From: Volvariella volvacea V23 | Taxonomy: Eukaryota > Basidiomycota > Agaricomycetes > Agaricales > Pluteaceae | Direction of reading: 5' to 3' | Length of the DNA stretch: 64,000 nt | Assembly: GCA_000349905.1 (NCBI GenBank) | Contig: KB722736.1 | Location: 3,713,268 to 3,777,267, forward strand | Shown: positions 12,012 to 21,413 of the stretch, one piece after another | Numbering within the stretch: position 1 is the first letter of the stretch | Layout: each line of letters starts with the position of its first letter | Position numbers and translations under genes: made by a program | The notes under the pieces: model-generated | The model's input: the letters and a program-made list of their open reading frames with translations, nothing else | Database searches by the model: none | Told to the model about the DNA's origin: nothing

Positions 12012-12150
12012 AAAGCTAATTCGTGGAGCATCACACTGGTAGCTATGTGGGAGAGTTCAACAAAAAATTATATATTCTGCAAGGTTTAAAGATTATTGCA
12101 GAGCAACTCTCTGCTTCAGTACCTTTATTTCAGGTTTTTGCCCCGTCACA

Positions 12151-14267
12151 ATGTTAAAGCTCTCTGCTTTGATTTCTCTGGCCTTGATTGCACCCCTTGC
12201 TGCTGCTACCGTCCCAGTATTTGGTCAATGTGCGTCTCTTCTCATTGCGCCGGTCCCTCGGGCCGAGTTTGGCGCTCACGATGGCGCTCTAACATCTGCT
12301 TCCTTGTAATAGGTGGCGGTGTTGGCTACACTGGAGACGTAAGTCAACTTGACTATCGGGCGCTGCTACCTTCAACCAACCCACTTCTTCCGTTTTAGAC
12401 TGAGTGTTCGTATCAGTCTCCCAATAGCGATGTATTGGAATCAACGACTTACTCCCACTTGGAACGCAGGCGACGCCGGATTGATTTGTGCACGCATTAA
12501 CGACTACTACTACCAGTAAGTGACACATCAGATTGAGTAGCATCAGTAGTAACTAATAATTACGAATACACAAGATGCCAACAACCTAGCACTACACTAC
12601 CCACAAGTACAAGTCTGACTATTACCCTTCCTGTAATCACCCCCACACCGACGGGTGGCTTGGATGCCAGATTCAGGGCCCAAGGCAAGAAATTCTGGGG
12701 AGTCTGGATTAATAGCAGCTGCCTCAACAATCCCAGTTAGTCAGATTCTCTAGCCCTCAAATATTTCCGACATTTTGATGTGCGATTTCATAAGGCTGCG
12801 TGGCAATCGTGAGATCTGAGTATGGGGCAATTACACCTGTAAGTTTGTCATCTCTCGATGCCTAATGCGAATAGCACAACTGCTAGCTGACCATGCCGAA
12901 AACCACCCGCAGGGCAATGCTTTGAAGGTTCGTTGGAACTTCGACCCCTCCATTGATGGCTAACGCATGGTTTACCAGTGGGATGCTACTGAACGTAAGT
13001 ATCGCTATATATTCAACCTGATGGATCATGACCTGATTATTATATCACAGCCAGCAGAGGTCAATTCAACTTTGCTGGCGCTGATGTGCTCGTCAATTGG
13101 GCCATCAGCAATGGCAAACTGGTCAACGGCTATGCTCTTGGTAAATTAGACACCGTCCTACTCAGGTATTGTCATTGACCCAACTCTTTCTGTTTCAGTT
13201 TGGCACTCGCAACTTCCTAGTTGGGTGTCCAGCATCAGTGATAGCGCAACATTGGTGAGATACTCACTTCGTTTCCAAACTCGTCCGACATGCTAATGAC
13301 TACCTTCCCCTTCCATTGCAGACTTCGGTGGTACAGAACCACATTGCAAACGTTGCTGGACGATATAAGGGGAAGATGTATTCTGTTGGTATAATTATTT
13401 CTCGAATACTTATAATATTAATAAGTGCATGGATTTTTATGATTTCTAGTGGGTCGTTGTCAAGTACGCTCCCAGCTGCACCACTTCATTTCATCAGCTA
13501 ATCTTAACGCCTCTGTTCTAGTGAGGTCTTGAACGAAGATGGTAGTCTCCGCGCCAGCATCTTCTCCCGTGTATTGGGCGAGGTGAGATATCCCTATTAT
13601 ACGCTACATGAATCACGGTAAATGGGTTTTCACAACCTAGAACTTCATCCCCATCGCTTTCAGAGCAGCGCGTGCGGCAGATCCCTCAGCCAAGTGCGTA
13701 TTTCAAACTTAACTGTTCCATATTGTCATCCCTCTCGTGCATTTCCACAGGCTATACATCAACGACTACAATCTTGATTCCAACAACGCCAAGGTTAGAA
13801 GTATCATAGCGCTCGTCAACAGAATTAACGCGGGTGGCGCCATCATCGACGGTATCGGTACTGAAACACACCTTAGTGCTGGAGGTGCTGGAGGCATCCA
13901 AGCAGCCTTGACAGCTCTTGCCTCTGCCTCAGTCAGCGAAATCGCCATCACTGAGTTGGATATCGCAGGAGCGGCCTCCAACGACTATCTCACCATTACG
14001 AAAGCTTGTCTCAATACACCAAAATGTGTATCTATTACCAACTTTTGCGTTGGTGATGCTGTGAGTCATTGTCTGCTCTACTGCAGCCTGTTTTTGAGTC
14101 CAATTTGGGCTCGATCCGGGTTGTAGTTTATGTATTGGATGCATATTAGTTTACTGATGTGTGACTTGTCGTTGCAGGACTCGTGGCGCAGTAACACTGT
14201 ACCATGCTTGTTTGACATCGGCTATAAACCCAAGCCAGTTTACAGCGCTGTTCTTGCTGCTCTCTAG
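12151..14267 (+). CDS. GH10 endo-1,4-beta-xylanase with CBM1, copy C
   Basis: Sixteen exons, join(12151-12229, 12313-12338, 12399-12405, 12470-12515, 12575-12735, 12795-12838, 12913-12927, 12979-12994, 13051-13140, 13199-13254, 13322-13384, 13450-13463, 13522-13582, 13641-13693, 13751-14060, 14178-14267), 1131 bases, 376 residues. Signal peptide ([11 protein letters not shown]), CBM1 with FGQC in place of WGQC, Thr/Pro linker, GH10 domain. Catalytic VVNE and [14 protein letters not shown] and ETHLSAGG are intact; the subsite motif is GNALK instead of ENxMK. Of all copies this keeps the most canonical catalytic machinery, so it is the best candidate for an active secreted xylanase. Confidence 0.9.
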
Positions 14268-15301
14268 CTTGAAACCGCCCTTGGAGAAGTGCGAGTCCGA
14301 CCCCTCATATCCTGTTGCATACCTGGACTTATTCTTTACATATCCTTTGTTTCAATCTCGGTTGCCGCTACGACAAAAATTAAGCTAAATTCCAAATATA
14401 TCGCAGGCTGATGAAGAGAAGCTGACGCCGGAGAGCGTACATGTATATTCCAATTTCCATATTGATGCGGGACCAGTGAGTCGTTTGGAGAGGCTAATGA
14501 CATATATATCAAATCCGAGTCTCTTGACCTGCATTGTCTCGTTTGCCTCGGGCATAACGACTTTTGTCTCTCATCCAATCATACTTCTTCACACTCCACA
14601 CTTTATTGTCCTCCCGGTTAAATGCACTACATCCTACACCTACCCACTATTTCATCTCGAAGAACCGACACTGGTGCCAAAGCATTATACCTTCGCAACA
14701 TCTTTCCCGAATGCTTTCCCCTCTCGAAACACGTTTCTCATTATCTCATGCCAGTATCTGCCAAGCGCCAACACCCATGAATAGCCCCAACGAGCGGAAT
14801 GGATCCAATGTTCTAACAAATTTAGTAAACACAGCGGGATATAAGCGTTCTAATCTCGCCACCGGTGTCGGGGAAAGAAGGAGAGGTGTAGACCCTCGGG
14901 GCTGAAGCCTGAGTGCAACAGTAGATGAGATTCGGGGTTGAGATTTGGGGTTTGAGATCGAGATGGAAACAGAAGAAGGAAGAAGGCAAGAAAATGACTC
15001 CACTATGAACGGCATAGGGTCTTGTCAAAGTCACGGCGTCGATGCGGCCCAATCGGCGGCATGTAGCTCCTCGGTCAACGCTTTAGCACCCGTCGGCACC
15101 AACAAGTCAACGCACATAATAGATTGCGCAGCAAGTGGTAAAATAATGCTACATCCATGACACACACCTCTTCTCAACCAAGTATCTGGAATGTGAGAGC
15201 TCTCTCAGTGTCCCAATAGATATAATATCCCATTCAACCGTCCAGATCGACAAGCTCAGCCTTTGTGTGAAATGGCTTCTGCATCTTTCTCGGTATGACT
15301 A
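14268..15301. other. Spacer between copies C and D
   Basis: About 1 kb with the 3' flank of copy C and the upstream DNA of copy D. The part 15065-15270 is the counterpart of 11585-11800. The phrase CTTGTCAAAGTCACGGC(G)TCGATGC near 15022 also recurs around 18095. No gene is recognised. Confidence 0.45.
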
Positions 15302-15319
15302 TCGGGTCATCCTGTCAAG
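15302..15319 (+). promoter_or_regulatory. Shared upstream box of the xylanase array, copy D
   Basis: TCGGGTCATCCTGTCAAG, 129-146 bases before the ATG at 15448, followed by AAGCTAGTTCATGGA and a TATA-like TTATATATC near 15368. The promoter of the broken copy D is therefore still well kept. Confidence 0.5.
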
Positions 15320-15447
15320 AAGCTAGTTCATGGAGGATCATGCCGGTAGCTATGTGGACAAAAAATTATATATCAGAGAGGTTCAAAGCTTATTGCAGAA
15401 TAATTCCCCATTTCAGTGACTTCGTTCTAAGCTTTTGTTCCATCACA

Positions 15448-17596
15448 ATGTTACATCTCTCCACTTTTATTTCTCTAGTCTTGATCGCGCCCCTTGCTGC
15501 TGCCGTCATACCAGCATTTGGTCAATGTGTGTCTCTTCTCGCCATGCCAGTCCCCTGTGCCAAGTTGTTGCCACTCTAACATTTGATTCTCCATAATAGG
15601 TGGTGGCATTGGCTATACTGGAGACGTAAGTCAACTTCATTATTTAATGTTGCTACCCCCAAATATCCCATTTCTTCTGTTTAGACAGAGTGTATGTATT
15701 GATCTCTGATAGCAATACATGGGAATCCACCCCTAACTTCTCACTTGGAACATAGGCAGTACTGGATTGATCTGCACTCGAATCAGTGACGACTACTACC
15801 AGTAAGATAACATGTTAGGTTGGGAGTATATTACAATGGCAGCTAACAAATACTGAATGCATAAGGTGCCAACGACCTGGCCCTACATTAACCCCAAGTC
15901 CAACCCCAACTATCAGCCTTCCTGTAATCACCCCCACCCCCCCAGGTAGCTTGGATGTCAGACTCAAGGCCCACGGTCTGAAATTCTGGGGAGTTTGGGC
16001 CAATAATAGTTGCCTCAACAATGCTAGTGAGTCAAATCCACTAACTCTCAACGATTTCTGGCATATTGATGCACGATCTTATAAGGCTGTACCCTGATCA
16101 TGAGATCTCAATATGGAGCGATCACCCCAGTGAGTCCCATCACTTGCCAGAGTATAGTGTAAATATCATAATTACTCGCTGACCATGATGAAAACTACTC
16201 ATAGGACAATGATCTGAAGGTTTGTTGAGTTGACTCAAATTTGAATAACTACTCCACTGGGACTGATGTATGATCCACTAGTGGGACACCACTGAACGTA
16301 AGTAGCACCACATGTTTATTTGCAAATTAAGAGTGCTAGCTGACATGCCATCCAACCTGTCCACCATACCACAGCCAGTAGAGGTCAATTCAACTTTACT
16401 GGTGCTGATGTACTTGTCAACTGGGCTGTCAGCAACCACAAATTGGTTAATGGCTACGCTCTTGGTGATTTAGGCATCATCCTGCTTGTGCAATGCCATT
16501 GACCCAGTTCTTTGATTTTCAGTTTGGCACTCTCAGCTCCCCAATTGGGTGTCCAGTATCAGTGATAGCGCCACATTGGTGGGATACTCAGCACCTTTTT
16601 CAACTCGTTCAATATGTTAATGTCCACCTTCATCCCTTAATAGACATTAGTGATACAAAACCATATCGCAAATGTCGCTGGACGGTATAAAGGAAATATC
16701 TATTCTGTAAGTATAATTCCTTGAACGCTTAGGGTGCTAATGAGAACGTAACTTTTTACGATCTCTAGTGGGTTGTTGTCAAGTATGCTACCAGTGAACC
16801 TTTTCTATTCAATTAATTGGTTAAGCATAGCAACTCCCCTCTAGTGAAGTCTTGAATGAAGACGGCACTCCGCTCGAGCATCTTCTCTGATGTGTTGGGT
16901 GAGGTGAATCATTTTCTCAATGCATACTACATAATTGTTGGCTAACAAGCCTTTCGTGATCTAGAGCTTCATCCCCATCGCTTTCAGAGCAGCACGTGCA
17001 GCAGACCCCGCAGCCAAGTGTGTACATAGAGTCCAAATAATACGTAGACTAATTATTGTTGCTCCCCACAGGCTGTACATTAATGACTATAATCTTGATT
17101 ATGTCAATACCAAGGTTCAAAGTATTATAGGGCTCGTCAACAGAATTAACGCCAATGGCATCCTCATTGATGGTATTGGCACAGAAACCCATCTATACGC
17201 CGGAATCGGAGGAACCAGTCGTGTCCAAGCGGCCTTGACTGCACTTGCCTCTGCCACAGTCAAGGAAATTTCCATCACTGAGCTGGACATCGAACGAGCA
17301 GCTTCAGATGACTATGTTACCGTCGTAAAGGCTTGCCTCAACACACCCAAATGCGCATCTATCAACAACTTTTGCGTCAGTGATGCTGTGAGTCATATTC
17401 TACTCAGGTGGAACCCACAACCCAAGTCCAACACGGACTCCTCACGGGTCGTATTATATGTGCTAGTGATTCTGATGTGCTAATGTGCACTTTGCGTTTC
17501 CAGGACTCATGGCGCCCGAACTTTAGACCATGCTTATTTGATTTTGACTATCAACCCAAGCCAGCTTTCAACGCTATTCTTTCTGCTCTAGTTTGA
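15448..17596 (+). pseudogene. GH10 xylanase with CBM1, copy D, broken by a 2-base deletion
   Basis: The layout is the same as copy C: 15448-15526, 15600-15625, 15685-15691, 15756-15801, 15866-16026, 16086-16129, 16205-16219, 16282-16297, 16375-16464, 16523-16578, 16644-16706, 16769-16782, 16845-16903, 16965-17017, 17072-17387, 17504-17596. All splice sites and frames are intact except exon 13, which has 59 bases where A, B, C and F have 61. The shift falls at about 16864-16871, just after VVNEVLNEDG, and brings a stop at the end of the same exon. Downstream exons still encode ETHLYAG, ITELDIE and a normal C-terminus. The subsite motif is DNDLK. As this is the only lesion, inactivation is recent, or the base call or allele is wrong. 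Confidence 0.85.
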
Positions 17597-18219
17597 AGCT
17601 GCTTTTGGAGAATTGCGTCCAACCTCTCACATCGTATTGCATATCCTGTAGTATGCGGGTCTTGGATTGAGGATAGAGGTTTGATACCGATACTAGTATC
17701 GGAGATTGGAGGGATGCGAAAGCATCTCCCAAGGGGCATTTTTCCTGAAGTCTAATAATACAGATGCCAGTGTGGATTGATATCATCGGCTGCGACATAT
17801 ATTCAGACTGCAAAAATGTGCCTGAATGACGAGTCCAGACAGTTGAATGAGCTATTTTACGAAGAACGTCCTCCCAATTCAATCTAAGAGCGTGTCAAGT
17901 GTAATTCTTGCATTCTGTCTCGCGCGGTGCTATCCGTGGAACTGGTTTGTGGGGTGATCGCGTGCCGCCTTATCATTATTCCGTCAGGCCGATGTCAGCA
18001 GCGAGTCGTCCTAATTCCACGGACGACGCCCAAAAGAGGCTCGAGAGGATGTGCCTTTCAGGGGCGGAAAATTACCTGGCTACGGACAGATTCTTGTCAA
18101 AGTCACTGGAACGGCATCGATGCAGCCGTTACCTTTAGCTCTTGAAGGATTCAAGGCTGATTGTGTCTTCTTCTGTTACTTATCCCGTATTTTCCCCGTT
18201 GTAATTGATATAGTGAAAT
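17597..18219. other. 3' flank of copy D
   Basis: About 620 bases with short open frames on both strands and no family resemblance. A short phrase near 18090-18125 (CTTGTCAAAGTCACTGGAAC) resembles spacer DNA at 15022, indicating shared array spacer. Confidence 0.35.
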
Positions 18220-18655
18220 TAGCGTTACCTCGTCTTGTATCTTGTACAGTACATCACTCAATCAAGCAAGTTAGGTCCATACCGTCACGAAGAGCCGATT
18301 TCGCTCACAAAGGTTCCGTAATGTATCAGTAGGAGTATTACTCCTGGTCCTGAGGTCTGAGTAAGACACGCACGTAGGACAGTGTACCTGACATAGACCA
18401 ATTTCGGCTCGACGATACCAGGTGGTTGAATGGACCATTCAGAGGAGACGCCCCATCGATGCACGGGATCCATCAATTTTCTTCTGCCCCTTCCAGTGCG
18501 AAAGCCACTTGTCACTACCATACCCCAAATTTTTATACAATCCGAGGCCCAAAAACCGTGTGTCTGAGCGCGAGTGCCCGACAAATGGCACAAGTAGGAG
18601 AGAAGTAAACAAAAGCGGAAGCTGATTCAGAAACGCCAAATTAGGTAGCGGCAAC
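18220..18655 (+). repeat. Array spacer duplicate, copy 1
   Basis: About 430 bases similar to 20450-20850 in the same orientation. Shared landmarks include CCATACCGTCAC against CATACCATCAC, ACAG(A)GTGTACCTGA, the ATCCGAGGCCC against CTCCGAGGCCCC block, and GTAAACAAAAGC. No coding capacity is evident. Confidence 0.5.
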
Positions 18656-18662
18656 TTAAAAG

Positions 18663-18796
18663 ACGCAACTGCACAATCCACAAACACCACCGGTCCCTCT
18701 GTCCTCACCTACAGGTGGGTAGACACCATGATCAGGGCATATGGCAATAAACCCTGGGAGTCTTCAGTCTATGCCAGTTGCCCCAACAGTTGTGGT
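18663..18796 (+). pseudogene. Relic of a xylanase linker/GH10 exon
   Basis: This stretch aligns with exon 5 of copy F (21801-21946), which encodes the Thr/Pro linker and the start of the GH10 domain. Shared pieces are CCACAAACACCACCGGTCCC against CCACAAGCACCACAAGTCCC, CTACAGGTGG against CTACAAGTGG, and the donor GTGGTGAGTCGAC against CTGGTGAGTCAAC. Neither the CBM1 exons before it nor the GH10 exons after it are present. It is the remains of a seventh array member. Confidence 0.6.
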
Positions 18797-18841
18797 GAGT
18801 CGACATTTGACGTTCTTTCAAATTGCATACAAGATAGAAGC

Positions 18842-19145
18842 CGCTAGGGCCGACCTCTTGATAAGGGCAGGATGTAATATTTGTTCCGAGAAAACGTGCA
18901 GGGATCAACAAAGCGACAGCCGCATCAACGTCATGACTGCGACAGCACCCCTGAAAGGCAAACACACTCCAGTTCCTTTTATCCACTGTGTACATTGGTA
19001 CCGTGGACTAAGACAACTTGAGACTGGCGTTGATACTGGGCCGGGTGAAAAATGTTAAAGCAACGCACTCACACGATCCGACTTTGTTCTTACAGACAAG
19101 ACCACAATCGAAATTACCCCCGAGACCTAGGCATCCTAATAACAA
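18842..19145 (+). repeat. Array repeat R, copy 3
   Basis: Third copy of the spacer repeat of 6720-7065 and 10101-10410, with GCGACAGCCGCATCAACGTC, CACCCCTGAAAGGCA, CAGTTCCTTTTATCC and CACTCACACGATCCGACTT. Here it stands upstream of a plus-strand gene, so its orientation relative to the gene is opposite to that in copies 1 and 2. Confidence 0.6.
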
Positions 19146-19252
19146 ACTGCACATGCAAGTGCAGATAACTGTTCATCAATCACACACCCTCAACCGCCCT
19201 CTTCTCACATCAACAGGCACGAAGTGGCTCCTGGATTTTCTTGGGAAGACCA

Positions 19253-19270
19253 TCGGGACATCCTGTCAAG
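19253..19270 (+). promoter_or_regulatory. Shared upstream box of the xylanase array, copy E
   Basis: TCGGGACATCCTGTCAAG, 137-154 bases before the ATG at 19407, followed by AAGCTAGTTAACGAACC and a TATA-like TTATATAAAG near 19322. The truncated gene E thus keeps a full array-type promoter. Confidence 0.55.
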
Positions 19271-19406
19271 AAGCTAGTTAACGAACCACCACGCTGGTAG
19301 TGATGTAGGAGAGTTCCGAGTTATATAAAGTTCTGTGAGGTATCGAGCTTGTCACAGAACAACCCTCTGTTCTAGTGGCACTGTCTCAAGCTTTTACTCC
19401 ACCACA

Positions 19407-19923
19407 ATGTTGAAGTTCTCTACTCTAATTCCTTTGGTCTTGGTCATTCCTTTTGCTGCGGCTACTGTTCCACTATATGGTCAATGTGTGTTTCTTCTCA
19501 TCACAATGCGCCGAGTCGTTACCACTCTAACATTTGCTCCTGAATAGGTGGTGGCATAGGCTACCGTGGAGACGTAAGCAAACCTCATCATCCAACATTA
19601 CTGCTTCCAATTGATTATTCTCTTCTGATCCAGACAGAGTGTTCGTATTTATAGCGATATCATAACATTAGAACCACCACCTTACTCTCCACCGGAACGC
19701 AGGCAATCCCGGACTGATTTGTGTGCGCATTAGCGACTACCTTTCCCGGTAAGCAACATATCAAACTAGATAGCTGCATCCAGTGGCTTAAAATAATGCA
19801 TGTGCAAGGTGCCTACAACCCGGTGCACCACTATCAAGCACATCATTTCCCCCAGGCTGGCCGACCGGGACTCTTACCCTTCCCGTAGAACCCACCACCG
19901 GATTACCCGCCGTGATAGCATGA
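19407..19923 (+). CDS. Secreted CBM1-only protein, truncated xylanase copy E
   Basis: Five exons, join(19407-19485, 19548-19573, 19634-19640, 19703-19748, 19809-19923), 273 bases, 90 residues. It matches the first five exons of copy C: signal peptide (LVLVIPFAAATVP), then CBM1 (YGQCGGIGYRGDTEC...GLICVRISDY) keeping all four cysteines, but with LSRC in place of YYQC. A Pro/Thr-rich tail (FPPGWPTGTLTLPVEPTTGL) follows, then a stop at 19921. The GH10 domain is gone. With intact promoter, splice sites and frame it may be expressed as a small secreted cellulose-binding protein. Loss of one planar aromatic residue may weaken binding. The alternative is a non-functional remnant. Confidence 0.65.
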
Positions 19924-20449
19924 GGATTTGCCCCTACACCGTGATCTTGTGCCACATTTCTTTTTGCTTTTCGGGGCCTTTGTAAATTGATTTTCGTATT
20001 GATTAATATTGCGTGTTCATGGATCAGAATACTGCTATTCCTTAACCTCATATCCTCGCATTTGTTCCCTTGTGAAATCAACGCCAGTGCCCTTTCACCA
20101 CAATTGTATCCGCTTAATTCCCTTGTAACACTCTATTCCTTGTGTTCCACATACACCGGCCTCAAAAGCTGGAGCCTGTATCTATTCTAGAATATCCATT
20201 TCCACGGAGATAACCCTACTTTCACTTCTGCTACATATCGATAGAAAAAGGCCAGATAGTTACGGCTGAAGTCTGAATTAAAAGGAGGACGAGGGGCTAG
20301 GGGACATATCACCTCTGGAAGTTTGAACAAGTGCCTCGATGCAAGCCTACTGAGCTGTTCGAAAATGACCCGCACCATGAATTGGATTTATTACCTATCG
20401 TCATACCTATTGGATCTGATACAAGACGTCACCAAATCAACCGCATAAA
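19924..20449. other. 3' flank of copy E with array homology
   Basis: The part 20240-20390 resembles the 3' flank of copy F at 23610-23740 (GAAT(T)AA followed after about 85 bases by CCTACTGAGCT(G/A)T(T/C)C(G/C)AAAA). The GH10 exons therefore appear to have been removed from between a preserved 5' part and a preserved 3' flank. No gene is seen. Confidence 0.45.
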
Positions 20450-20850
20450 GGTCATACCATCACCCAAGGATTAATTTTGCGCATAAGTGTTTCCCGGCAT
20501 ATCCACAGTGGTATTGTTCCTGTTACGGTACGAATCGCTCAATGTACATGACAGAGTGTACCTGATTTGGAATACTTCTGGCTCAGCATCAAATGCCTCG
20601 AATGGTAAGAAAGACTCTGAAAGACTTGTCATTAGTGCATGGGTTCTGGTTATTTTGTTCCATCCCTTCCGGCATGAAAACTTGTGTCACTCTCATACGA
20701 CGAATTTTGAATATACTCCGAGGCCCCACGGGTCAGTTCCCTACCAAACGACACAAGCAAAAGAGGCGTGCAAGAGGAGCGGTAAACAAAAGCTGAAAGA
20801 GGGAATTCAAAGGAGAAGAAAGTGCGCATACTAAATAAGGGTAGCCACAA
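20450..20850 (+). repeat. Array spacer duplicate, copy 2
   Basis: Counterpart of 18220-18655. It lies between truncated copy E and copy F, as the first lies between broken copy D and the relic exon. The region from here to 21228 holds no recognised gene. Confidence 0.5.
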
Positions 20851-21228
20851 CCTCTCACCCTCATCCTTTCCTCCAGCTGGTTTGCATATTCCTTCACAAG
20901 ATCGAATTTTTGTCCAGTGGTTGCATAATATATCAGCACAATTATCATATCTCGGCACGGAAATGATAAAAGGGAGATGTATTATTTCCATGGAGAATCA
21001 CTCGTCCCATGACCACTGTTAGGCCTGCCTATGAGCGTTTTACAAGCAGATGAATGATCCTAACCCAATTACTTAATTAAAGGTTGATATATGGGTAACT
21101 TTGAAGATAGCCCAAACACCAAGGACACAAGTTGCTATAAAAAGACGAGACTGAGCCGTTCATTGCGGCCGCCGTCTAATATGTAACAAGTGCACAATGC
21201 GGCTTCTGCCATTTTCTCGGCAGGATTG

Positions 21229-21245
21229 TCGGGTCATATTGTCAA
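21229..21245 (+). promoter_or_regulatory. Shared upstream box of the xylanase array, copy F
   Basis: TCGGGTCATATTGTCAA, 169-185 bases before the ATG at 21414, followed by TGCTAATTCATCAAG. It is the most diverged of the six boxes, and no TATA-like stretch stands at the usual distance. Confidence 0.45.
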
Positions 21246-21413
21246 TGCTAATTCATCAAGTATCACACGACTATCTATGCGTTAACATGCAACTCGAATG
21301 TTTAGAGCAGATACATCCTGAAGCGTTTAAATGAGAGGATTGCTGCACAACAATGGGTATCTGCTGACTCAAAATCTCTCCGAGTCGGTGGTTCCACATT
21401 TTACTCAAGCACA

